Part shown: one piece after another, positions 32,307 through 40,671 of the stretch
Numbering within the stretch: the stretch's first letter is position 1
Layout of the letters: the number at the start of each line of letters is the position of its first letter
Source: Bordetella parapertussis
Lineage (GTDB): Bacteria > Pseudomonadota > Gammaproteobacteria > Burkholderiales > SG8-41
Reading direction: 5' to 3'
DNA: 40,671 bases
NCBI GenBank assembly: GCA_945864585.1
Contig: CAMBCF010000039.1
Coordinates: 1-40,671 of the forward strand
Program-made: the position numbers and the translations under genes
Notes under the pieces: generated by a model
Database searches by the model: none
The model's input: only the letters and a program-made list of their open reading frames with translations
What the model was told of the DNA's origin: nothing

Positions 32307-32459
32307 ACAGCTGATCGGGGCGCACTCCAAACATTACCTTTTCACCGCACATACCCGCTAAAGTGTGATTTGCTGCAATGCCGGAGAGATGCACGTCCGT
32401 TTAGGCTAGTCTGTGTCTGCCGCAGAAATGTGTCGTTCCGCAATACAGGAGCACCCTAG

Positions 32460-33899
32460 GAGTATCCAGACGCCCGCCCGCCCGCGCTGCAATTTACCGA
32501 TAGCGCAGGCTGCGCGCGCTGGATAACCACGTTGCCGATCACCAATGTGCAACACGCGCAGCAACTGTTGTCGGAACAGCTCGCGGCGCCGACGGTTTCT
32601 CAACTGCCCACGCTGGAGCGGCTGAAAATACTCGAGGCGCTCAGGGAAACCGTGCTGTTCGCACAGGCTGAATTGGCCAAGCGCTACATCGGTAAACCGC
32701 TGCCGCTGGATCAAGCCGATGCCAAAGCGTGGGTTTGTGTCATGGGACTGTGGCGCGCCTACGGTGCGGCCTATCGCGTTTGCCTCGATGCCTAGCGCGC
32801 GGGTGATGTTGCGCTGGCGCCGCATGCTGCGCTGCTTGCGCACCGCGGCGCTCGGTTTGTTTGAACACTATCACCTCTACCGCGAGCCGGATGCCGCCAG
32901 CTGGCACGGCTTTCACGAATTGTTTGCCTGCGCCGAAGAGCACGGACTCTCACGCCTGCGCGTGCGGGATACTTTCGCCGGGCGCGACGCCGACGCGAGT
33001 TGTGCTGAAGCCTACGTGCAGGGGCTGCTGGCGAATCTCGCCAATCGGTTTGCACTGTCGGTGCGGCAGATGGCGTTTTTGCGGCGCTGGCTGGAAAAAT
33101 GGTGTTCGCTGGTGGAGCTGTCGCGCTTGCCGCTGCCACCCGCGCCCATCCCGCCGCTGGCGGTGGATTTCGCCAAAGATGAAGCGCCGGGTTTGGCGGC
33201 GCAGGTTGCGGCTGCGCCTTCCACACCTTATCTTGAGCTGGAGCCGCTATCCAAATTGCTGCGTCAAACCATCAATCTGTTAAAGCAAGGGCAGACGCCG
33301 GGTCAACTGGGGCTGGGTGATGACGCGCGTCAGCCTGCTTGTGAAAACCTGATTATGCTGCTGTATTTGCAGTGGTGCCGCGCCGGCACGCTGCGCGCCG
33401 AGGTACACCGCGCCGCCGCCGCCGATCCTGCCGAGGTATGTTTTGGCATCCCCGATGCTTTCAAGCTGGTGGGCGGCGATGACCGCACCCGGCAGGAAGT
33501 CGAAATCAATGCAGTCGACAAATGGGAACTCGACCATCTCGGGTTTTCCATGCGCCTGTCGTCTACCGGCTCGGCATTGTGCAGTGGCTCAAAGTCGATA
33601 GCCGCAACGAAACCTTGTGCGGCGTGCGGCTGTTTCCCGGCGTGCCGCAAACGATCAAAGTACGCCCGGCGAATTTCAACATAGCCAACCGCCAGGAACA
33701 GGAGCCCGCGCTGCTGCTACCCGAAATCAAATTGCCCGCCGCGCCGCTGTCGATTATTTTGCCGGTGGGCTGGTTTCAGAGCGGGCGCATCATCGAAATT
33801 TACGACGGCCTCAAGGCTGACCCTAAACGCGTGGCAAAACTCACCAGCGTGATTGAGCGCGGCGCTGATTTTGATCGTTGTATGGTGATTATCACCTGA
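32460..33899 (+). pseudogene. Frameshifted gene, possibly PilZ-related regulator
   Basis: Three frames carry one protein-like sequence. In frame from 32460: ARPPALQFTDSAGCARWITT, NVQHAQQLLSEQLAA, then a TAG at 32793-32795; the same frame continues GDVALAPHAALLAH. Near 32845 it shifts to a second frame with LGLFEHYHLYREP, AYVQGLLANLANRFALSVRQ and KWELDHLGF. Near 33550-33570 it returns to the first frame with RLGIVQWLKVDSRNETLCGV and IILPVGWFQSGRIIEIYDG. One nonsense codon and two compensating frameshifts therefore break it; no in-frame start was seen right before 32460. The RLGIVQWL...GVRLFPG segment resembles PilZ beta-barrel proteins, but this is a weak assignment. Sequencing indels are an alternative explanation. 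Confidence 0.6.
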
Positions 33900-33971
33900 C
33901 GTGTCATGGCTGCGCCGCGCGGCGGCATCGGTTATGATGCGCCACCCGCTTTTCAAGGATGTGTTGCCGTC

Positions 33972-34343
33972 ATGACCGGAATGAGCAAAAACGCCCCGCT
34001 GCCCACCGAGATCAAGCTGCATCAAGTGTCGCGCGTGCTCGAACTCACCTTCGACGACGGCAAATCCTTTCGCCTGTCGAGTGAATTTCTGCGCGTGTAT
34101 TCTCCGTCTGCCGAAGTGCGCGGCCACGGTCCGGGGCAGGAAATCCTGCAAACAGGCAAGAAAAATGTTGAAATCAAAGCGGTTGAACCCGTTGGCAACT
34201 ACGCTGTCCAGTTGGCATTTTCCGATGGTCACAGTACCGGCATCTATTCGTGGGACATCCTCTATGACTACGGTATCCGGCAGGAGGAATTGTGGGCGCG
34301 CTATTTGCAGCGGCTGGAAGCGGCGGGGGCATCCCGGGATTAA
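33972..34343 (+). CDS. DUF971 family protein (gamma-butyrobetaine hydroxylase N-terminal-like)
   Basis: A 123-residue DUF971 protein from ATG 33972; an earlier ATG at 33906 would add 22 residues of poor quality. Conserved pattern: PTEIKLHQVSRVLELTFDDG, FRLSSEFLRVYSPSAEVRGH, NYAVQLAFSDGHSTGIYSWD. The domain also forms the N-terminus of gamma-butyrobetaine dioxygenase and occurs alone in many proteobacteria, often just before ubiE, as here. Its function is not established; a role in Fe-S or ubiquinone-linked metabolism is conjecture. Confidence 0.93.
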   Translation: MTGMSKNAPLPTEIKLHQVSRVLELTFDDGKSFRLSSEFLRVYSPSAEVRGHGPGQEILQTGKKNVEIKAVEPVGNYAVQLAFSDGHSTGIYSWDILYDYGIRQEELWARYLQRLEAAGASRD

Positions 34344-34348
34344 AATGC

Positions 34349-34491
34349 GTGAACCAGTGAACGGGTGAACGAGTGAACATGTGAAACCCCATATCTCAGG
34401 GTGGCGTCGGGCCACGATCTTCCTGAGTGGGCAAACAGCGGGGAATTGCGCTGGATTACTCGTTCACTCGTTCACCCGTTCACCCGTTTAC
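34349..34491. repeat. GTGAACGG octamer array with inverted partner
   Basis: The left part is GTGAACCA, GTGAACGG, GTGAACGA, GTGAACAT, GTGAAACC, five units of exactly eight bases (34349-34388). The right part is TCGTTCAC, TCGTTCAC, CCGTTCAC, CCGTTTAC (34460-34491). The two arms can pair, with a 71-nt loop. The element lies between the DUF971 and ubiE genes. A related element is at 36931-37017. Confidence 0.75.
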
Positions 34492-34502
34492 GCCTTCAAA
34501 AA

Positions 34503-35234
34503 ATGAAAACCACCGACTTCGGCTACCAGCAAGTCGCCGAGGATGAAAAAGCGCGCAAGGTCGAAGGCGTATTCACCTCGGTGGCGCAGCGCTACGACAT
34601 GATGAACGATCTGATGTCAGCGGGGCTGCACCGCTGGTGGAAACGTTTCACCATCGATCAGAGTTATGTGCGCGCGGGCGAGCAGGTGCTGGATGTCGCC
34701 GGCGGCACCGCGGATCTCGCGCGCGCATTCGCCAAACGTGTAGGCCCCGCCGGCGTGGTGGTGCTCACCGACATTAACGCGGCCATGCTTGGGCTTGGGC
34801 GTGACCGCTTGCTCGACGATGGCGTGTTAGCGCCCGCGGTGCAATGCGACGCCGAAAAACTGCCGTTTGCGTCGAATCGCTTTGACTGCGTGAGCGTTGC
34901 CTTCGGCCTGCGCAACATGACGCATAAAGACCGAGCGCTGGCCGAGATGTTTCGGGTGCTGCGTCCGGGCGGGCGCTTGCTGGTGCTCGAATTTAGCCGC
35001 GTGTGGAAGCCACTGCAGGGCGCGTACCAGGCGTATTCGTTTAACGTATTGCCGAAGATGGGCGAAGTCATCGCCAAGGACGCCGCGAGCTACCGCTACC
35101 TGGCCGAATCGATACGCATGCATCCCGATCAGGAAACGCTCAAGCAAATGATGCTGCAGGCGGGCCTGGAGCGTGTCGAATATTTTAATCTTGCCGCGGG
35201 CGTGGCGGCGCTGCATCGCGGCTACAAATTGTAA
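34503..35234 (+). CDS. ubiE: Ubiquinone/menaquinone C-methyltransferase UbiE
   Basis: A 243-residue methyltransferase. The start [20 protein letters not shown] at 34503 is the family N-terminus; the open frame upstream reads through the octamer array. [17 protein letters not shown] is diagnostic. Motif I is [15 protein letters not shown], and [19 protein letters not shown] and [16 protein letters not shown] complete the set. It adds the C5 methyl group to 2-methoxy-6-polyprenyl-benzoquinol in ubiquinone synthesis and acts on demethylmenaquinone in species that make it. It is followed by Tim44-like, ubiJ and ubiB genes, the usual betaproteobacterial order. Confidence 0.97.
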   Translation: MKTTDFGYQQVAEDEKARKVEGVFTSVAQRYDMMNDLMSAGLHRWWKRFTIDQSYVRAGEQVLDVAGGTADLARAFAKRVGPAGVVVLTDINAAMLGLGRDRLLDDGVLAPAVQCDAEKLPFASNRFDCVSVAFGLRNMTHKDRALAEMFRVLRPGGRLLVLEFSRVWKPLQGAYQAYSFNVLPKMGEVIAKDAASYRYLAESIRMHPDQETLKQMMLQAGLERVEYFNLAAGVAALHRGYKL

Positions 35235-35273
35235 TATGTAACTCATTGATTTAATTATGTTTATTATTCCCCG

Positions 35274-35301
35274 TTGCGCGGCATTGGGTACGCTCTATAA
35301 T
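35274..35301 (+). promoter_or_regulatory. Putative sigma-70 promoter
   Basis: TTGCGC (35274-35279), a 16-base spacer and TATAAT (35296-35301), about 80 bp before the Tim44-like gene. It would give that gene its own promoter in addition to any read-through from ubiE. Perfect -10, moderate -35. Confidence 0.5.
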
Positions 35302-35380
35302 GCAGCCGCGGCGTTGGAATTCCGAACCACTCAGCATGGATTTTCAGGCGCTTTTGGTTAACATAGAACGGAGGAAAACA

Positions 35381-36310
35381 ATGACTAAGTTACTTAGCAT
35401 CTTGGCAGTCTTTATTGGTTTCACGATGGTTGCGGTGGACACTGAAGCGGCACGTGTAGGCGGTGGCAAAAGTTCCGGCCGCCAGAGCAGCAGCGCAAGT
35501 AATTCATCGGCGCCCGCGCAAAAAACCGCACCCGCACAGGCAGCACCGGCGCCAGCCGCAGCGGCGCCTTCAGGCATGAGCCGCTTTCTCGGACCCTTGG
35601 CCGGACTCGCTGCCGGTCTTGGCATCGCCGCGCTCCTGAGCAGCATGGGCCTGGGCGGTGCAATGGCCGGCATGCTGACCGGCATCCTGATGATAGGGCT
35701 GCTGCTTGGCGCGGGTTATTTCATCTACCGCATGGTCACGCGCAACAAGTCTGAGCCGCAGCGGCCGTTGGGCTATGCGGGCGCGAACACGGGTAATCAC
35801 AGCGCCGCGCCGCTGCCGCAGGCGCAACAACCTGCGCAATTCACCGGCAATGCCGCTGCGCCCGGTTCGCTTGCCGCCACGGTGGGTAGCGCGCCGACAC
35901 TGAGCGCGTTGAATGCCGCGAATCCAGCAACGGCGGCCAGCCGCTGGCCTGCCGACTTTAACGTGGCTGAGTTCGAGCGTCAGGCCAAACTCAATTTCGA
36001 GCGCCTGCAGGCAGCGAACGATGCCGGTGACGCCTCGACCTTGCGCGATTTCCTGACGCTGGAACTGTATCGCGAACTCGAAGCGGAAATGAAATCCGCC
36101 TGGGGTGCGCAACAGAAAACCGAGTCGGTCGGTCTGCAATCCGAAGTGCTGGATGTGGTCACCGAGAGCGACCTTTATGTGGTCAGCGTGCGCTTCACCG
36201 GCCAAATCCGCGAGAACGGCGTGCTGAGCAATCTCAACGAAATCTGGCACCTCGAAAAACCCATCAGCGGTCGTGCAGGCTGGAGAGTTTCGGGCATACA
36301 GCAGGCGTGA
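35381..36310 (+). CDS. Tim44-like domain membrane protein
   Basis: From ATG 35381, with GGAGG upstream, the product is 309 residues. It starts with a signal-anchor MTKLLSILAVFIGFTMVAV, then a Ser/Ala/Pro-rich linker, a double hydrophobic segment around residues 70-120 (GLAAGLGIAALLSS, GILMIGLLLGAGYFIY), another low-complexity linker, and a C-terminal Tim44-like domain (NVAEFERQAKLNFERLQAAN, LRDFLTLELYRELEAEMKSA, LYVVSVRFTGQIRENGV). The domain is shared with mitochondrial Tim44 and a lipid-binding family. It is encoded between ubiE and ubiJ in betaproteobacteria, possibly linked to membrane lipids or ubiquinone. A strong terminator follows. Confidence 0.9.
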   Translation: MTKLLSILAVFIGFTMVAVDTEAARVGGGKSSGRQSSSASNSSAPAQKTAPAQAAPAPAAAAPSGMSRFLGPLAGLAAGLGIAALLSSMGLGGAMAGMLTGILMIGLLLGAGYFIYRMVTRNKSEPQRPLGYAGANTGNHSAAPLPQAQQPAQFTGNAAAPGSLAATVGSAPTLSALNAANPATAASRWPADFNVAEFERQAKLNFERLQAANDAGDASTLRDFLTLELYRELEAEMKSAWGAQQKTESVGLQSEVLDVVTESDLYVVSVRFTGQIRENGVLSNLNEIWHLEKPISGRAGWRVSGIQQA

Positions 36311-36338
36311 TAACGTAACACCGCTTTACTGTGACAAA

Positions 36339-36365
36339 ACGCCCGGCGAGTCCGGGCGTTTTTTT
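36339..36365 (+). terminator. Rho-independent terminator
   Basis: ACGCCCGG (36339-36346) and CCGGGCGT (36352-36359) form a perfect 8-bp stem with a 5-nt loop, followed by a run of T residues. It ends the Tim44-like transcript. The candidate ubiJ start lies only 6 bases after it, so ubiJ would need its own promoter, read-through or leader. Confidence 0.8.
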
Positions 36366-36371
36366 AACTTT

Positions 36372-36950
36372 TTGATACCGCCACTCTATCTCGCGCCTCT
36401 CAACCGGCTGTTGCGGCAAAACAGCTGGGCCTTGCGACGGCTGCAACCCTACGCCGGAAAAATCGTCTGCGTGGAGTGTTTTCCGCTCACTCTGATGCTC
36501 GGCATTACCGATGCCGGCGAGGTTGCCACCGCTGCCGCGCAAGTCACCCCCGAGGTGACGATACGGCTGACGCCGGGCCTTATGCTGCGGCTCGCCGCCC
36601 GCGATGCCGGCGCATGGAACAAGATCAGGGTGGAAGGTGATCCGCAACTGGCGGCGGCGCTCAATCACGTCGCACGCAACCTGCAGTGGGACATGGAAGA
36701 GGACTTGAGCCGCGTGTTCGGCGACATCGCCGCGCACCGCATGGCGGCAACCGCGCGCAAGCTGGACCACTGGAGCCGCCAGGGCGCGGACAATCTGGCG
36801 CGCGCGTTCACCGAGTACTGGACCGAAGAACAGCCGTGGATCGCCGGCCGTGCAGAGATCGAGCAATTCAACCGCGACGTGGATGCGCTGCGTGACGATT
36901 TGGCGCGGGTGGAGAAAAGGATAGAACGGCGTGAACGCGTGATCGAGTGA
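36372..36950 (+). CDS. ubiJ: Ubiquinone biosynthesis accessory factor UbiJ (SCP2-like)
   Basis: The product is ~192 residues. TTG 36372 is preferred because the family begins with a short leader and LAPLNRLLRQNSWALRRL; a GTG at 36273 would place 33 codons across the Tim44 end and terminator. The SCP2-type fold is suggested by RLTPGLMLRLAARDAGAW, NKIRVEGDPQLAAALNHVA and WDMEEDLSRVFGDIAAHRMA. The C-terminal helix is coiled-coil-like (VDALRDDLARVEKRI). UbiJ binds lipids and is needed for aerobic ubiquinone synthesis together with UbiB. The last codons (RERVIE) are encoded by a GTGAACG repeat. Confidence 0.88.
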   Translation: MIPPLYLAPLNRLLRQNSWALRRLQPYAGKIVCVECFPLTLMLGITDAGEVATAAAQVTPEVTIRLTPGLMLRLAARDAGAWNKIRVEGDPQLAAALNHVARNLQWDMEEDLSRVFGDIAAHRMAATARKLDHWSRQGADNLARAFTEYWTEEQPWIAGRAEIEQFNRDVDALRDDLARVEKRIERRERVIE

Positions 36951-37017
36951 ACGGGTGAACGGGTAACCCCGAACCCCGGCGCTGCGATGGTGTGTTTTTC
37001 CTCGTTCACCCGTTCAC
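36931..37017. repeat. Second GTGAACGG octamer array with inverted partner
   Basis: GTGAACGC, GTGATCGA, GTGAACGG, GTGAACGG run from 36931 to 36962, and the inverted units TCGTTCAC and CCGTTCAC lie at 37002-37017. The left arm contains the final codons and stop of ubiJ, showing that the array was inserted into or evolved over a gene end. It matches the array at 34349-34491. Confidence 0.72.
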
Positions 37018-37034
37018 GCCGTTAAAATCCACCT

Positions 37035-38561
37035 ATGCGCCTCATCCGTCTGCTAACCATAATCTCCGTCGCTCTGCGTTTCGGCCTCGACGAATTTCTG
37101 CGTGGCCGCCCGCGCGTGAGCGGGCTGCACAGCGCCCTGCGCGTGGTGATGTTCTGGCGCAATCTTGCCGCGCCGCGTGCGGTGCGGCTGCGCTGTGCGC
37201 TGGAAACACTGGGGCCGATTTTCGTCAAATTCGGGCAGATACTTTCCACGCGGCGCGACCTGCTGCCGGAAGACATCGCCGATGAACTCGCCAAACTGCA
37301 GGATCAGGTGCCGCCGTTTCCCGGCGCTGAAGCGGTGGCCGTAATCGAACGTGCTCTGGGCAGGCCGCTTAACGATAGTTTCCGCAGCTTCGACCGCACA
37401 GCGCATGCCAGCGCCTCGGTCGCGCAGGTGCATCTGGCCCAACTGCACGACGGCCGTGAAGCGGCAGTCAAAATACTGCGCCCCGGCATCGCCAAAGTCA
37501 TACGCAACGATGTCGAACTGCTCGACGCCGCTGCGTCGTTGATGGAGTGGCTGTGGGACGACGGCAAACGGCTCAAGCCGCACGAAGTGGTGGCGCAATT
37601 CGGCCGCCATCTCGACGATGAACTGGATCTGATGCGCGAGGCCGCCAATGCCAGCCAGTTACGCCGCAATTTTGCCGGCTCGCCGCTGTTGGCGGTGCCC
37701 GAAATTTACTGGGAATACTGCTCTACTGAGGTGATGGTCATGCAGCGCATGCGCGGCACGCCGGTATCGCAGGTGGATGCACTGCGCGCGCAGGGTGTCG
37801 ATATCGCGAAGCTCGCGCGCGCGGGCGTGGAAATATTTTTCACCCAGGTATTCCGCGACGGCTTTTTCCACGCCGACATGCACCCCGGCAATATTTTCGT
37901 CAGCACGGCCGGCCAGTACATCGCGCTCGACTTCGGCATCATGGGCACGCTGACACCCACCGATAAGCATTATCTGGCGCAAAACTTTCTGGCTTTTTTT
38001 CGCCGTGACTACCGGCGCGTAGCGCTGGCGCACATCGAATCGGGCTGGACACCACCCGATACCAGTGTTGAAGCCTTCGAAACCGCGATACGCGCCGTGT
38101 GCGAGCCGATATTCGACAAGCCGCTCAAGGACATTTCGTTTGGCAAGCTGCTGCTGCGTTTGTTTCAGACCTCGCGCCGCTTCAACATGCAAGTGCAGCC
38201 GCAACTGGTGTTGCTGCAAAAAACGCTGCTGAATATTGAAGGGCTGGGCCGCGATCTCGATCCCGACCTCGATCTGTGGGCTACCGCAAAGCCGTTTCTG
38301 GAACGCTGGATGTCGGAACAAGTCGGCTGGCGCGCGCTGCTGCGGCAGGTGCAGGAAGAGGCGCCCTTATGGGCCGCCACGATTCCCCAACTGCCGCGAC
38401 TCATACACCGCGTTCTCAGCGAAGACCGTGTCGCGCCGCTGCAAAAGCAGGTGGCACGGCTGCAGCAGGAACAGCAGCGGCTGCGCAGTACGCTGGCGTT
38501 AGTCACCACGCTGTTTGCCCTTAGCGCGGCACTGACCGCATTCCTGTTCTGGCTGCGCTGA
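37035..38561 (+). CDS. ubiB: Ubiquinone biosynthesis regulatory protein kinase-like UbiB
   Basis: A 508-residue member of the UbiB/ADCK family. The KxGQ motif is at Lys65-Gly67-Gln68 in [28 protein letters not shown] contains the ATP-site Lys, [13 protein letters not shown] replaces the HRD-type loop, and [10 protein letters not shown] gives the DFG Asp. The C-terminus has a coiled coil and a transmembrane helix ([16 protein letters not shown]). The protein is an atypical ATPase or kinase needed for ubiquinone synthesis in aerobic bacteria, acting at the inner membrane. Full length and in the expected position after ubiJ. Confidence 0.97.
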   Translation: MRLIRLLTIISVALRFGLDEFLRGRPRVSGLHSALRVVMFWRNLAAPRAVRLRCALETLGPIFVKFGQILSTRRDLLPEDIADELAKLQDQVPPFPGAEAVAVIERALGRPLNDSFRSFDRTAHASASVAQVHLAQLHDGREAAVKILRPGIAKVIRNDVELLDAAASLMEWLWDDGKRLKPHEVVAQFGRHLDDELDLMREAANASQLRRNFAGSPLLAVPEIYWEYCSTEVMVMQRMRGTPVSQVDALRAQGVDIAKLARAGVEIFFTQVFRDGFFHADMHPGNIFVSTAGQYIALDFGIMGTLTPTDKHYLAQNFLAFFRRDYRRVALAHIESGWTPPDTSVEAFETAIRAVCEPIFDKPLKDISFGKLLLRLFQTSRRFNMQVQPQLVLLQKTLLNIEGLGRDLDPDLDLWATAKPFLERWMSEQVGWRALLRQVQEEAPLWAATIPQLPRLIHRVLSEDRVAPLQKQVARLQQEQQRLRSTLALVTTLFALSAALTAFLFWLR

Positions 38562-38632
38562 GTGCTCCGTTAAGGGTTCGACGCAAAGCACTGCGCGCGC
38601 ATCGCCGAAGTGTCTGTGATCACGCAGTCAAG

Positions 38633-40006
38633 TTAAGTGCGCGCTTTATTCACGCGCCGCAAATCACCCAAAAGCAACGGCACAAAGCCAATCAAAATGC
38701 CGCCAATCCCCATAATGTTTGTGATTAAGTTAAAAGTCGGAATGCTGTACAGTGCAATAAACACCATGAACAGCGCTGCAAGCAAAGGCCAAAGCACATA
38801 AGAAACGGCCTTGTATGTCCCCTCCCGCAATTGGTTACGGTAGTGCCAGGCACAGGCAAAACCGGCCAGGCTCATATAGAAACAGATTTGAAAGCCAATA
38901 GCGAGTATCGAGCTTTCTAAAATCTGCTTCACGGATGGCATAAACGACGAGCTGAACAGCAGCAGCACACCTAAAAACCAAATTACAAATGTCGCCACCC
39001 AGGGGCTTTGCCACTGCGGGTGAATCTTCGCGTAACGAGAGTGCAGCATGTCATCACGCGCCATCGCAAACATGCTGCGACTAAATTGCAGGATTTGAGT
39101 CTCAATCGTACCAATGGTGCTGAGCATGGTTGAGAGCACCGCCAGATAATTCCAGGGTGGCGCAAACAGCTTGCTGGCTACTGCGAACAGCACATTGGTA
39201 TTGGCCTGAGCGATCTCATCATCGGTCAACACGATCAGCACCACAATCATCATGATGATGAAGAACAAAATCAAGTTGATCATGGCCCAAAAAGCGCCTT
39301 TGCTGGCGGACGGCGGCGTGCCCTCTTTGCTCTCTTCACTCAGATTCATGGTGACATCCCAGCCCCAGTAAAAGAATATGGCGGTCAAGGCGCCCGTGGC
39401 AAACAATTGGGGCGTGAATGAAAATGGAGAAATCCAGATAAACGACGGTGTGTGCGCTGGCTTGCCGCCATACTGGATAAAGGCCCCAATGATCAGCGCG
39501 AATACCACAGCGGTCTCAATCGCCGTCAGGATCAACTGCGCATAGCTTGCATGTTTGATGCCTTTGGTGACCACGATGGTCACCAGGGTCAACCATATTG
39601 CGGCAGTAAAAGTAACCCACGTGGTATTTTCGACCAAATGCGGGGCAATCAAAAGCAAGGTCGATGTGGCCGCAGGTATGGTCGCCGAAACCATGAAAAA
39701 TATCGATGCGACAAGCAAACCCCATCCCGCAAAAAAGCCCCATTTCCTGCCAAAAACATGACCCACCCAGGCATAGGCGGCGCCGGCGTGTGGGGTTATT
39801 TTGCTGAGGTGGATAAAAGCCAGCATGATGCCGAACATGATCAAGCCGCAGTACAAAATACTGCCCACCGACAGCACCCCAACCGAGGCCACAATGGCCG
39901 CCGTAGTCACGGCTACGCTAAACGCTGGCGCAGTGCCGGCAATGCCCATGACCGCAGATTCGAAGGTGCCGAGGGAGCCCCCTGCCAAGCGTTTCTCTTC
40001 TGACAT
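38633..40006 (-). CDS. APC-family amino acid/polyamine permease
   Basis: A 457-residue secondary transporter with about twelve transmembrane segments. The N-terminal pattern is GTFESAVMGIAGTAPAFSVA (first helix with the unwound G-rich stretch typical of APC members), followed by AGAAYAWVGHVFGRKWGFFA and YWGWDVTMNLSEESKEGTPP. This resembles APC/amino-acid permeases that import amino acids or amines. AAAGGGGCACT provides a Shine-Dalgarno for the ATG at 40006. No metabolic partner is next to it, and the substrate is not predictable. Confidence 0.93.
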   Translation of the reverse strand: MSEEKRLAGGSLGTFESAVMGIAGTAPAFSVAVTTAAIVASVGVLSVGSILYCGLIMFGIMLAFIHLSKITPHAGAAYAWVGHVFGRKWGFFAGWGLLVASIFFMVSATIPAATSTLLLIAPHLVENTTWVTFTAAIWLTLVTIVVTKGIKHASYAQLILTAIETAVVFALIIGAFIQYGGKPAHTPSFIWISPFSFTPQLFATGALTAIFFYWGWDVTMNLSEESKEGTPPSASKGAFWAMINLILFFIIMMIVVLIVLTDDEIAQANTNVLFAVASKLFAPPWNYLAVLSTMLSTIGTIETQILQFSRSMFAMARDDMLHSRYAKIHPQWQSPWVATFVIWFLGVLLLFSSSFMPSVKQILESSILAIGFQICFYMSLAGFACAWHYRNQLREGTYKAVSYVLWPLLAALFMVFIALYSIPTFNLITNIMGIGGILIGFVPLLLGDLRRVNKART

Positions 40007-40149
40007 AGTGCCCCTTTAATTTTGCGGCTGAAAAGAAAGACCCATTGCTACGCGGGCTTGACGCGCGGCCACTCAGCAATAATACTGCGAAAAACGAGGC
40101 TGAAATTTCCGCAAATGTTGCCGGCGGCGAAGCTCACAAACCCTGACTC

Positions 40150-40671
40150 GTGATCATGGCCCCACCTACGCCAGGATTACGATTTGGCGTGCTCATATTC
40201 GGCGTGCTCGCCTGCAACACCATCTACTACATCATCGCGGGCCGCGTGAGCGAAGCGCTGGAGTCGGTGGCATGGTACGCGCTGCTGGTTCTGTTCCTGC
40301 TCGAAACCACCCGCCAGCGGCTGTCGCGTGTGAGGTGGGCGCGCGCCGCGATGCGTGGCGCGCGCTTCGCCGCGACGCTGGCCATCGGCGTCAGCGCGGT
40401 ACTCTATGTGCGCGAACAAGAATGGCTCGATGCCGCCAATCTTTTGTTGTGGATCAGCGTGGTAGTGCTGCTGGAAATCGGCGTTTGGCGCCCGGCCATG
40501 GTGGCGGCGAATCGCCGCGCGGTCATCACCATCGCGGTGACGCTGTACGCGGCGCTCGGCGGGTTGATCGTAACCTGGCTTACCATCGGCAAGTGGATGA
40601 ATGCGTGGGACGCGACCTGGTGGCTGATCGCGTTTGGCCTGCTGGAGGCCGCTACGCTGCGTGCGGATGGT
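40150..40671 (+). CDS. Multi-spanning membrane protein, truncated by window end
   Basis: An open frame starts with GTG 40150 or ATG 40156 and continues without stop to the last base (172 codons from the ATG). The product begins MAPPTPGLRFGVLIFGVLAC. It has about five hydrophobic segments, including WYALLVLFLLE, FAATLAIGVSAVLYV, LLLWISVVVLLEIGVW and AVTLYAALGGLIVTWL, with several Arg-rich loops. No family was recognised. The end is outside the window. Confidence 0.75.
   Translation, partial: MIMAPPTPGLRFGVLIFGVLACNTIYYIIAGRVSEALESVAWYALLVLFLLETTRQRLSRVRWARAAMRGARFAATLAIGVSAVLYVREQEWLDAANLLLWISVVVLLEIGVWRPAMVAANRRAVITIAVTLYAALGGLIVTWLTIGKWMNAWDATWWLIAFGLLEAATLRADG

Noticed and set aside
34349-34491. 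CRISPR array
   Set aside because: Units are only eight bases with no spacers, and the second half is inverted.

Overview
The window looks like the chromosome of a GC-rich betaproteobacterium, probably Burkholderiales-like. Evidence: several tripartite tricarboxylate (Bug/TctC) binding proteins without TctA/TctB membrane subunits, a betaproteobacterial-type DUF971-UbiE-Tim44-UbiJ-UbiB block at the right end, and many enzymes for small organic acids. No rRNA, tRNA, CRISPR array or complete insertion sequence was recognised.

Layout. 1-8.6 kb: DUF1178 protein, a secreted SFPD-repeat protein, a Bug protein, a BNR-repeat protein, an alpha/beta hydrolase, a glycosyltransferase, a stand-alone molybdenum hydroxylase large subunit and a secreted nuclease. 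8.6-19.6 kb, mostly minus strand: an aminotransferase remnant, Bug + TPP decarboxylase, a ribbon-helix-helix-like gene with a possible operator and a truncated partner, another Bug, Gfo/Idh oxidoreductase + GlcG/HbpS protein, a membrane protein, and a Bug / two-subunit TPP decarboxylase / TauD dioxygenase run interrupted by a 143-bp MITE. 19.9-26.8 kb, plus strand: internally deleted Bug, GMC oxidoreductase, a probable selenoprotein, an enolase-superfamily enzyme and an amidase. 26.7-34 kb: orphan HigA-like antitoxin, crystallin-like protein, aldo/keto reductase, fumarylacetoacetase-family hydrolase, methyltransferase, TumE/TumA-like toxin-antitoxin pair, YqaA-like membrane protein, HIT protein and a frameshifted pseudogene. 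34-38.6 kb: the ubiquinone genes. 38.6-40.7 kb: an APC permease and a membrane protein cut by the window end.

The most important observation is at 22308-24011. What looks like two ORFs (106 and 453 codons) is one reading frame interrupted by a single TGA. The TGA sits in the motif U-G-T-C and is followed by a perfect 8-bp stem with a GGU loop at +21 to +23, close to the geometry of the E. coli fdhF SECIS. I read it as a UGSC-type selenoprotein of 567 residues with Sec107, in a catabolic operon.

The second theme is intergenic palindromic repeats and small gene wrecks. There are at least four repeat designs: TTGYACTGTGTTA-ended elements, CATTCCGGCG-type elements, octamer GTGAACGG arrays, and CACAGAT or ACAGGAT arrays. 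One textbook MITE has 16-bp terminal inverted repeats and a 12-bp target duplication. Several genes look deleted, frameshifted or start-impaired, which suggests active decay by short-repeat recombination.
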